From positions 66,831,233 to 66,895,232 of the forward strand of contig NC_086377.1 of assembly GCF_036588685.1 (NCBI RefSeq): a DNA stretch of 64,000 bases. The letters are read 5' to 3'. The notes beneath the pieces were generated by a model that ran no database searches, was not told the DNA's origin, and saw nothing but the letters and a program-made list of their open reading frames with translations. Below, piece after piece: positions 11,901-21,100 of this stretch. The DNA comes from Mytilus trossulus. Taxonomy: Eukaryota > Mollusca > Bivalvia > Mytilida > Mytilidae. Numbering within the stretch: the first letter of the stretch is position 1; every line of letters starts with the position of its first letter. The translations under genes and the position numbers were made by a program.

Positions 11901-13440
11901 AGTAGGGATTCAAATGAAAAGAAAAAAAATTAAACATATCAAACAAATGGACAACAACTGTAATATTCCTGATTTGGAACAGGCGTTTTCTTTTGTAAAC
12001 AATGGTAGAATAAAGCTGGTTGTATAGCTAGCTAAACATATGCATTACCTCATCTGGTAATTAAAATCATTCGTTATTTTTCCCCAAGATTGGGGTCACA
12101 GAAAAACATGTCAGTCTATATAAAAAAAAGAATACAAAGTGCGTCTCATTTCACGTTAATTATTTATATCTTGGCATCATTAATTTGTTTACGATGCTCA
12201 TGACGACATCTGTTTTATCATGCTTAGTTTTTTTGGCGTCTCAATTTTTAAGTTGCGAAGTCCCATCGCTATAATCGTCTGTGAATCAATAGAATTAATC
12301 ATATTGTTTCAGGTAAAATATGTTGTGATGTTACTTGTGGAATAGGATGTACAGAACCAAATGTGAGTTGAAATAAGGTAACGAATCCGCCCAATTTGTC
12401 GTCGGTGGCCGAGTTGTCTATGTAGGTAATACTGTATCCACTAGCCAGTCAACACTATCGTTGTGAGTACGAACCCCACTCGTGGGGTTGAACTCGACTC
12501 AAATCTTTATTGACAGTTTTCCTATCGAAGGTCAGTGATTATCCCCGGGCACTTCGGTGTCCTCTATCAATAAAAATAGCCTTATTGCGGTGCTTACCAA
12601 AGTTAAAAACAATTTAAATCAATTTATAACTTGTTTTGCAAAAAATCGGATATTAATTGTACTATTAAATGATTGATTAATTCATGGTTACGAATTATAT
12701 TGTTCTTCCACTAACACTGCATGAAATGATGCATTTAATGTAAAATAAATGCATATGTTTTGCATATTAAATTTCAAATTACCAAAAAAATTATGCATTT
12801 ACTTCGCTGGAAAATTTCTAAGAAAATATATATTTAAACTAAATTTAATTTTGCATATACAATTCCCAAATTTCAACATAGTTGAAAGGTATTTTAAATA
12901 AATTTCAAATTCAAAGAATTTACAAATAGACTAAATTTGAATGAATTTCTAATTTAAAGAATTTTTAATATAAATTAAATGTAATAAGACAGTGGTAGCG
13001 TAATACAATTTGCATGAAGGGGAATCATGTAAAACCATAAGTTAACCCTATTTTCACATTTGAAATAAATAATTTGTAAATTTCAAATCTGAAATTAACC
13101 TTATTTAAGAATTGTGTAAACACAGTAAATGAATTGACCGTACAGTTTAGTTTTATATCCAATGCAAAAATATAAAATGGTCGCTCTTTGACATCGTGGA
13201 TATGTTGTCAGATTATGTATGTGATACTTTACTTATATAAATACATGTTCTGTTTGTGATGACGTATCTAAGCAAAGTTATTGTTGTTTCAACTCATTCC
13301 ACTTGTTAAAGGTCACAGTGGCCGAAACGTGAGTAAAATTGTGTTGTATTTTACAACCAACCAAGGAGTATGTATACATATAAACGTTTTTGCATATTTT
13401 AGTTTTAACTGACCTTTTGTTTGTTTTCCTTTTGCAGTGA
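5875..13440 (+). CDS. Gene A: secreted protein with three WAP domains (perlwapin-like)
   Basis: Eight exons: 5875-5922, 6962-7061, 7519-7556, 8710-8821, 9861-9919, 11621-11714, 12313-12362 and a last exon from 13438 that opens with the stop TGA. They encode 167 residues: a 16-residue signal exon and three WAP domains at about 23-62, 71-115 and 124-160, each with the full set of eight cysteines and the CC pair. All joints keep frame (phases 0,1,0,1,0,1,0). WAP proteins are secreted; known members act as protease inhibitors, antimicrobials or shell matrix proteins (abalone perlwapin also has three WAPs). Which applies here is not shown. Odd points are the GC donor after exon 5 and the stop-only last exon. 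If intron 7 is retained, a TGA at 12369 adds only two residues. Compared with B and C, domains four and five are missing. Confidence 0.85.
6821..6981 (+). repeat. Triplicated 54-bp splice-acceptor segment
   Basis: Three adjacent units (6821-6874, 6875-6928, 6929-6981) each run TTTTAAT.C.GTAAT.TTGTCTTT..TATACAGT followed by CCA.CATG. Only the last leads into an intact WAP exon; the first two keep the acceptor-like TATACAG but not the coding sequence. Confidence 0.8.
6962..7061 (+). CDS. Gene A exon 2: WAP1, first half
   Basis: Phase 0 in, phase 1 out. It holds the first four WAP cysteines (CPRIKQTGKC, DQC, SEC). The acceptor is TTTATACAG and the donor G|GTAATT. Confidence 0.85.
7519..7556 (+). 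CDS. Gene A exon 3: WAP1, second half
   Basis: This 38-nt exon encodes DSMCCPKECGKEC after joining, which supplies the CC pair and the last two cysteines. Acceptor GTTCTAG, donor GTGAGT. Confidence 0.85.
8004..8350. repeat. Dispersed repeat, family II, near-complete copy
   Basis: It matches 42523-42877 almost end to end (GAGAAATTCCCGCACCCGGA, GTTCAGTGATAATGAACG, GTTTGTGAGATCTCAACCC). Shorter pieces occur in both orientations elsewhere in the window. It lies in intron 3 of gene A. No coding capacity is seen. Confidence 0.75.
8710..8821 (+). CDS. Gene A exon 4: WAP2, first half
   Basis: Encodes TVKRKWGLCPTFTDKP and onward to GGNDADC; four cysteines. Phase 0 in, phase 1 out; donor G|GTATGT. 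Confidence 0.85.
8970..9566. mobile_element. 597-bp foldback (miniature inverted-repeat) element in gene A intron 4
   Basis: The ends are inverted repeats starting TATGGAACGCCAgCACTGTCTT and ending in its complement. They extend inward through CATTTTCATTATATG into arms built of about 21-bp units (CTTATATGATGTGCAAAT). The arms are inverted around about 9290. A perfect 6-bp CATAAG flanks both sides (8964-8969 and 9567-9572), as expected for a target-site duplication. There is no transposase, so it is a non-autonomous element of unassigned superfamily. Open frames across it on both strands are by-products of the inverted repeats. Confidence 0.85.
9708..9840 (+). repeat. 3' part of the tRNA-derived SINE, next to gene A exon 5
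   Basis: GGTCGGTG, the CTCCGG-like CAGTCCGGCTTCCTCCACCA, CCGCCACGAAATAGC and AAAACACCAA match the tail of the SINE at 14976-15240. The copy ends about 20 bases before the exon 5 acceptor, and gene B has the same arrangement. Confidence 0.75.
9861..9919 (+). CDS. Gene A exon 5: WAP2, second half, with GC donor
   Basis: Encodes GTKKCCPNMCGSRQC then KEPAT. The 5' splice site is ACG|GCAAGT, a GC-AG intron. The alternative GT donor at 9969 is out of phase with the next exon. Confidence 0.8.
11621..11714 (+). CDS. Gene A exon 6: WAP3, first half
   Basis: Encodes KPRPEC to HDKEC with four cysteines. Acceptor TATATTTTAG, donor G|GTGAGT, phase 0 to 1. Confidence 0.85.
12313..12362 (+). CDS. Gene A exon 7: WAP3, second half
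   Basis: Encodes GKICCDVTCGIGC then TEPN. It is nine bases shorter than the matching exons of B and C, which have VKP before the final N. Donor GTGAGT. Confidence 0.8.
12396..12610 (+). repeat. Diverged tRNA-derived SINE in gene A intron 7
   Basis: GGTGGCCGAGTTGTC, CTAGCCAGTCAACACTA and the box-B-like GTACGAACCCC match the SINE at 14976 with many changes, followed by the GGGCACTTCGGTGTCC tail region. Confidence 0.7.
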
Positions 13441-13616
13441 ATTCATCAGAATGATAAGATACATTTTGACGAAGCTGAAACCAACAGGCTGATTATAAAA
13501 TACTTGCTCCAAATTGCTTGTTTTGTATAGCTTATAGATACTTTTGAACAATTTAATTTATATATACTTGTATTATTCTATAAAAAAATATAAGACTAAA
13601 TGTAAATTAAAATAAA
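13438..13616 (+). CDS. Gene A exon 8: stop codon, 3' UTR and poly(A) signal
   Basis: A strong pyrimidine tract and TTTTGCAG are followed at once by TGA (13438-13440), which ends the frame. AATAAA is at 13611-13616. Only the first three bases are coding. Confidence 0.6.
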
Positions 13617-14084
13617 CTGACCTCTTTTCTGTATCCTGCATGCCTCGCATCAGGGGTACCTAATTGGGTTTTCTTATTTATTTATTTTTGTGTACCAAAT
13701 GTAAGTGAAAAACCTTTTTGATTTGAAACAAAGGGTATTAATCATATTGTTTCAGGTAAAACCTTACATGCACTGACATGATGCATGCCACCACCTCTTT
13801 ATATCGTGTTGCTTAGTCATTTGGGTTTCTATGTTGTTGTTTTTTTTAAATATTGGTTGTATGCTGGTCTTTTTTTTATTTTTTAGGCGGTGTAAATAGA
13901 TGCATTAAGATATGTGATATAACTGCCAATGAGACAACTCTCCAATCCAAGTCACAAATAGTATTTTGTTTTACCTTTGTATGAGTTTTAATATCCCTTT
14001 TATCTTTTTTCGCCACTCAATGTAAATAAAACTTCTAAAACAAGACAGTGGCATGATCGAATAGTCTTTTATATAGATAAAGAA

Positions 14085-14350
14085 AGATGTGATATGTGTG
14101 CCAATGAGACAACTCTCCATCCAAGTGACAATTTATAAAAGTACAATATTGTAGGTCAAGGTACGATCTTTAACACGGAGCCTTTGCTCACACAGAACAG
14201 CAAGCTATAAAGGGTGTAAAATTGTCTAGTGTAAAACTATTCAAACGGGAAAAATAAAAGTATAATCTTTATTAAAACTAAAAACGAGAAACATGTATGA
14301 ACAGTATAAACAAACGACAACTTCTGTACATCAAATTATTGAATAAGGAC
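14085..14350. repeat. Dispersed repeat, family III
   Basis: GATGTGATATGTGTGCCAATGAGACAACTCTCC, AAGCTATAAAGG, AACTATTCAAACGGGAAAA and AACAAACGACAAC occur in the same order as in the clean copy at 47411-47674. A shorter piece lies just upstream at 13895-13975. Confidence 0.65.
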
Positions 14351-14469
14351 AGAGAATTATTCGGCTGGCATCCTCTATAAGTTAACCATGTGAATGTATA
14401 ATTATAATAATTCCTTTTGGCGGCAACAATCACAATAATTGAAAGAATACATTAAGGCTCCATGCACAT

Positions 14470-14640
14470 AGTTATCCAAGGTATCAGTATTATAATTTAA
14501 TACGCAAGATGCGCGTTTCGTCTACATAAGTCTCATCAGTGACGCTAAGATCTAAAAAGTTATAAAACCAAACAAATACAAAATTGAAGAGCATTGAGGA
14601 CCCACAATAAAAAAAAAAAACTCCATAAACGCAAGATGTG
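14470..14640. repeat. Dispersed repeat, family I (CGCGCGTTTCGTC core)
   Basis: GATGCGCGTTTCGTCTACATAAGTCTCATCAGTGACGC and GAAGAGCATTGAGGACC are shared with copies at about 18417, 21725, 35049, 44221, 55022 and 58872. Confidence 0.7.
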
Positions 14641-14975
14641 GTTTCTCTGAACAAACAAAGAAACATTCGGCTAGAGATATGATTTTTATTTTTAGTTCAT
14701 TGATATATTTCGGAGTTTAGTATGACTTCCATTATCAATGAACTAGTACATATTCTACATATTGTCCAGCTGAAGACGACTCCGGAAGAGGAATTTTCTC
14801 GCTGGATTGAAAATTATTGGTGGCGTTCTGCCGTTTTTTATTCTTTAATCGGATTTCCCAGATTTCCGTTCTCAATTTAATGTTTCGAGTTTGATAAAGA
14901 AATATGATTCGACTATAGTTAAACAATTATTGTTTAATGTAAACTCTGATTATAGCCAGGCTTACTTGATTAATT

Positions 14976-15240
14976 GGGGCTTCGATGGCCGAGTGGTCTA
15001 AGTAGTTACTACTGTAATCACTAGCCAGTCAACACTAAGGTTGTGAGTTCGAACCCCGCTCGTGTGGGTGCACTCGACTCCAATCTTAATTAACTAGGAA
15101 TGTCAGTTTTTTTTATCGGGGGTCGGTGGTTTTCTTCGGGCACTCCGGTTTCCTTCGCCATAAAAGACCGTCCGCCACGAAATAGCCTAAATGCGGTGCT
15201 TAAAAGTGGCGTAAAAACACCAAAAATAAATAATAATTAA
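14976..15240 (+). repeat. tRNA-derived SINE, full-length
   Basis: The head has pol III promoter boxes: A box TGGCCGAGTGG (14986-14996) and B box GAGTTCGAACC (15045-15055). Their spacing fits a class II (Ser/Leu-like) tRNA. The body has GGTCGGTGGTTTTCTTCGGGCACTCCGG, CCGCCACGAAATAGCC and AAAAGTGGCGTAAAAACACC, ending in an A/T-rich tail. Other copies or parts lie at 9708, 12396, 27043, 51466 and, reversed, at 58515. It is not a working tRNA: the acceptor stem does not pair. Confidence 0.8.
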
Positions 15241-16519
15241 TTGAGTAATTACATATACTTGTGTTGGAGAAATATTTATAAGTTATAAAATCAGAGGGAG
15301 GAAAATAATTTTCGAAATATTCATTGCTCCTTTTGTATATTTTAGTTTAACTATAATTAGATTGTATCCCAAGCGGATCAAATTGATCCTGATATGTATT
15401 TTAGTCTATCTGAGTGGTATATCATATCATACACAAGTTCAGTCGGTTTTGTTTTTGTTTTTTTTTGTTTTTTGTTGGTTTTTTTGGGGGAGATGGGTTG
15501 TTAACGGATTCATTTGGCTTCTGTCACAAAGAAATGTAGTATTATTGACAATGCAACCATTTTACAACAGCAATAGAATGATACAGTTAACTAGTTTCCT
15601 CTGATGTATTCAAACGTTTGCATTATTTCATTTCAATTGTGTTTCTATTAATCATGATGCTCTTGTCCAGTCTTGTTACAAACAAGTACATTTGTATAAC
15701 GAACTTTTACATTCGGACATGTATTAGGATGTTATGCATCAAAAAGTACGCTCTTTCACCAATTGGTTAATTTAAGAGTATAATAATAATTCATAAGAAG
15801 CATTCTTTTTTTTAAATCAATCTAGGATATATATTACAATACATGATTTAAACTGAAATGATATATAGCATATAAGGTAAACATAAATGAAGAGACAAGG
15901 TGAAATTACTATTTTTCGAATAGCCAAGAGTAAATATTCCAATAAACCTTAGGAATCAAGCAAGACGATAGAACATGCATGCAGTCAGAAACAATTTGCT
16001 TTTTTGTAATTTTATGCAAAATAGAATAAGAGTATGACAATCTCTCTGCCTAACATATACTTATACTGTTTTATAATAGTTGGCTATTTATATGCAGGTT
16101 TGCAAATGTCAAATATTAAATAAAGTGTATCGAATTAATGAATCTCTTTATGTCACTGCGTAATGTAACACATTTCATAATTTTTACCTAGTATAAACTG
16201 GGCGTTATTTACACAAAATATGCACGTAAAGTACATATAATATAAAACAATTTATATATGTTTATCGAAAATAACACGAATAATTCACATTAAGCGGACT
16301 ATAAAATCAGATTTAATTTATCATTTTCTGCATATGGAAATGCATGTACTAAGTCAGGATTATGATAGTTATTTTCCATACGCCTGATGTGTTTGAACTT
16401 TTAAATATGCCATTTGATTATAGACAGTGTTGAAGTTTTCTTGGAGTTAAGTATGTATCTGCTAATTTACTTTTGCTTCTACAAAGGATGTAGAACAGTT
16501 ACAGTATAATTATCACTGA

Positions 16520-16680
16520 ACTAGTATATATTTGTTTAGGGGCCAGCTGAAGGACGCCTCCGGGTGCGGGCATTTTTCGCTACATTGAGGACCTGTTGGT
16601 GACCTTCTGCTGTTGTTTTTTTATTTGGTCGGGTTGTTCTCTTTGACACATTCCCCATTTCCATTCTCAATTTTACAGTA
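16520..16680 (-). repeat. Dispersed repeat, family II fragment
   Basis: Reads as the reverse complement of the first part of the copy at 8004 (CAGCTGAAGGACGCCTCCGGG, GGTCGGGTTGTT, CATTCCCCATTTCCATTCTC). Confidence 0.75.
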
Positions 16681-17959
16681 TATACCATCAATTTTCTATT
16701 AATCTTGTCTATAAATATAAAGAAATAAAAAAAATTGAGACGCTTTTTTTAACACTTCGCAATCGACAAACATGGTTTGGTTTTGATTTTCCCTAAAATG
16801 TTTAGGCAGTGTTGCACCCACAATATAGGTCAACATAAAACAATAATCAAAATGTCATATGTAGAAATCTGACAAGCTGCAAATCCTTTGTATATGCCAT
16901 CAATTCAATTTAAAAGTATAAGCTTTAAAATTTGATGTCATATGAACACAGTCGTATAGCACCGAGGTTAAGTGTCAGGCTGACTGTCGAACGGACACGC
17001 GTAAATACACATTCTCCCATCCTTAGGATCGTCATGTGTATGTCATGCTTTAACAATGTAGACAGTAAGTAGGGTCTGCAACATGAGACGATTTTGACAA
17101 TAAGGAACGTTTGATTTAGGCAGACATGTTGGATTGCAATAGACCCTTATACAGACCCATCAGAGTTGTAACAAAGATATATATTTTTTATCGTACTGAG
17201 AACGTGTCACTTACTTAATGCGAGGCACGGAATTAACATTCTTTATCCTTGTTGTTATCAGATACATGTAACCTGACAATTTAAAAGAAAATATTTCCTG
17301 ATTTAGATAGGTGTACATTTTCGGTAACAATAGCATCATTTATAATAAAATGTGTCCTTAATTTCATTTATCGTCAATATATATGAGGTGCAATCGTAGC
17401 ACCATTGATCATTGTATATTTTTATTAAGAACATGATTGCAAGATTAACCACCATTCTTTATTTTTGTCATAATGTCTATTACAACTTTTGTCCGACTCT
17501 TTCAATAATTGAACTTTGGATGTAACGCGTCTTCTGATTGGCTGACGTCTTTTTGTGCATCAACTCATAGATATACACGATAATAGTTATGTCACCATGA
17601 CGTCATTGACGTTTTTGCATGATTTACGCCGGTTTAAAATGGAATTTCGAATTAGATTATAAGAAATGACTGTAATATATTGTTTCTGTTTTGTTTTTTT
17701 CTGTTATTTCTTCATAGTCAGAAAAAAATATTACACATGTTACAGTCATTCTAAATAAACGTATGTGTTCTTCTATGCAAATGTTTCTTTTGGCTTGTAT
17801 TTTTTTTCGGTGGAAGCCTGTCTCATTGTCCCACTCTATATCTTTTATAATACTTCAATATTAGCCTCTACGTTTAGATTAATTGTATCCATAAAATTCT
17901 ACTTTTGATTGTTTTAACATTCTATTACTGAAATGTTAAGCTGCATGAGACTGATGCCG

Positions 17960-18071
17960 GTAACATACTGTAGCAGGTCTTAAATCAGGTTAATATGATT
18001 TACTAAGACATGTACTATGCATTCAAGTGTTATGCGCATTATGAAATAATGTCGAATGTCGTTATATAAAT
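17960..18071 (+). promoter_or_regulatory. Gene B core promoter with conserved upstream block
   Basis: TATATAAAT at 18063-18071 lies 76 bases before the ATG. The preceding sequence shares GTAGCAGGTC, AATCAGGTTAATATGATT, ATTCAAGTGTTATGCGCATTA and AATAATG with the gene A promoter region. Confidence 0.55.
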
Positions 18072-18138
18072 GATATCACACTTCGTTTCTCTTTTTGCTC
18101 GTAACACGTATTAGTTGGAGTTTAAATATCATTCGAAA

Positions 18139-18183
18139 ATGTGGCCAGCCGTGATTTTTTTACTTTGTGTAATTCATTCACAT
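18139..18183 (+). CDS. Gene B exon 1: signal peptide
   Basis: ATG to CAT, 15 codons, encoding MWPAVIFLLCVIHSH; donor GTAAGT. The intron after it starts almost identically to gene A intron 1. Confidence 0.8.
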
Positions 18184-21100
18184 GTAAGTTATATACATAC
18201 TTATATCTGTTTTTAAACGTAATGTTCTCCATTTATTTCTGCATATACTTATTTTTATTTAGATCATTACTTTGTTATATTAGAGATGACCAGGATAATG
18301 ACGAACGAACGTACGAAAGCGTAACTTGACGAATCGTACGAAGCGGGAGCGGTAGTTTATACATATTAATGAATTAGTCAAACATAAAATCGTCCAAGTG
18401 AAGAAATTACATGGTTCACTTCGGTGTTGACATGAATATCAATTACATGGTCATTTTTATAAATTTTCTGTTTACAAAACTTTGAATTATTCGAAAAACT
18501 AAGGATTTTCTTACCCCAGGAGTAGATTACCTTAGCCGTATTTGGCACAACTTTTTGGAATTTTTGGTCCTCAATGCTCTTCAACTTTGTATTTGTTTGG
18601 CTTTTTAACTATTTTGATCTGAGCGTCACTGATGAGTCTTATGTAGACGAAACGCGCGTCTGGCGTATAAAATTATAATCCTGGTACTTTTGATAACTAT
18701 CTGCATGTAGTTTAAAGAAATATTAACTGTGTATAAGCTTACTCCGATCATAAATAGCTTAATGTTTGCTACAATAGAAAAAGGTGCACTCGATATTTTA
18801 GACTCTGTTTTAAAATTCGATGTCCCAAAAGTGTTTTAAGGGTATAAAATGGTGAAAGCATAGATATCAAATTTTACCATATTGATATGATTTATTTTTA
18901 ATTTTAAATCTTGTTTTCTTTTCCGAAATTTATTTGTCTTCGTTGGCTTATGCCCCCAGACAAGCCAGATAAGGCTAATTACAAGGAACCCAGATCAAAT
19001 CAAAGAAATTAGTTCCTAAATTTAGTTTTTTGAAATATTTTGCATGTCGTAAAAGGGGATGCTATAAAAATATATATTGAAGTTTATAACCACTGTATTG
19101 ATGCTTTTGCTAATCAAAGTGCAGTTGCGTCTCTTATGGTTATTATATTTTCCGCTCATTTGATTAGCTTATTCATTATAATTGCAAACTTATGTATATA
19201 CGAATACTATTATCCAATTTACCACGTCATAGAAGGCGCATACGGGTGAGGGTCAAACCTTTGAGCACACAGATGGACCTAAAGTACATTTCAACTGGTT
19301 AAGTATCACATTATGGCATAAAAAAAAAATAATCAGACAATATTATTAAAACATCATTTTGAAATGTTGGTTAAGACATTCTTGAGACAAATACATTTGT
19401 TTGTGTGACATTTGTCCGATTGCTATATGGCTTCATGTGAAAATCGACAATTGAGGACAAAGCTCTTATTTTAATTATAGTAAACATGTAATTACCGGAA
19501 ATTAAGTTATTTTGTACCTATTTATCTACACTAAATCAATGGATATATTACTAAATAAAATCCTTTCACATTTCAAACGTCGAAAATAATGACCTATAGA
19601 CTTGAAAGGCTTTTATTGGGAAGAAGCAAAATACATTATTTTCTCGCCGAAACACCAAAGTGACAACCAACTTTACAATTTACGAATGACATACATTTGT
19701 TCTCCATGCCCCAACAGCACTTTCTGGGTTTGAATCGTTTATTGTATTTCCGTTACTTATACCATTGGTGTCTAGGATCATAACTAAAACTCTTAAACTA
19801 AATTTCCTTCCACGAGGACCAAAACTGCATTGGCTAGAGGTATAAGGTATGATTGAGATCTCACAAAACACGTTTAACCTAGCCGCATGTTTGCTTTTAT
19901 CCCAAGTCTCTGGCCTTTGTTAGTCGTGTATGCATTTTTTAATTTAAGTTCGTTTATATGTGTTGGAGTCTAGTATGACGTCCATTTTCACTGAACTAGT
20001 GCATACTTTTATTGAGGGGTCAGCTGAGGCCCATCTCCGAATGCGTGATTTCTCGCGGAGTTGAAGACCTTAAGTAGCCTTCGCCTGTTATCTGATCTTT
20101 GGTCGGGTTGTTGTCTTATTGACATATTCCCCATTTCCATTCTGAATTATATTTAGAAATATTGTTTGCTGATTTTATTTTGTAACAGCGGTCCAAGTTT
20201 TTGCCTAATTGTGAAAGGAGAATATGTCAGGAGATCACAATAAGGCTTGCAATTTCAAGGGACCATTTTGATTATTTGTTCTATTGTTATTTTGTGATAA
20301 TTTAACAGAATTACAGCCAATTGCATTGAGTGTGTAGGTAGCTAAACAATGAAGTAAATATTATATAAGGTATACTACCCTCCTTTTATTATGGGTCAAA
20401 GAACGGCCTTCAACACGAAGCCTTGGCTATAATGTATGTTTTATTTTCATAAGCTTGGGTGGGGGTGGGGTGTTCTACCTCACACTACCCCACAACCGCT
20501 ATTGGTATTTTTTATACACATTAGCATCTACATTTATCTTATAAATTTGTTGTGAGGTTCCAATGTCGTCATTTGCATTTTTGAAGGACCAAGTAAGCCT
20601 TGTATGAAATCTCATGACCAGTTTAACACTAAAAAGATTGCTCCATCAGATGTTGACAGGTATGATAAAAGACTACCATATGAGTGTTGGGGGTTAAAGG
20701 GGGGTGGTGGCTAGGATGAAATTTGAAAAAGCAGGACATGAATGTGGTGTAAAATAAATGACAATTTATGTAATAAAAAAGTCAGGATAAACCTATATAA
20801 AAATGCAGGACCGAATAGGGTGAAAAATAAAAAGGACAGAGATCACAAAGAGTGCAGGACAACATTTAACAAACTGCCCCACCCCCTCCTCATTTAGAAT
20901 TTTTTTTTGAACGGGCTTAAAAAAAAACGACATATTTTTTAAATATAAACTGATCGATGAGATTACATATCATAAAAATTGAATACCCAATTAAAAAGAC
21001 AGATAAAGAAACGATCCCACAGCATCACATTTACATATTGTTTGAGATAATCAAAATTATGCCTTCATATCTGTACGAGTATAGTAAAAGTTGTCGGTGC

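Larger units (their letters stand above)
13650..17950. other. Intergenic between genes A and B
   Basis: No WAP exon or other gene was seen. It contains family III fragments (about 13895-13975 and 14085-14350), a family I copy (about 14470-14640), a full SINE (14976-15240), a family II fragment (about 16520-16680) and a possible repeat with inverted AATGACTGTAA/TTACAGTCATT ends (about 17505-17765). Confidence 0.5.

Noticed and set aside
14976..15060. A functional tRNA-Ser or tRNA-Leu gene
   Set aside because: A and B boxes are present, but the ends do not form an acceptor stem and the sequence continues into a SINE body present in several copies.
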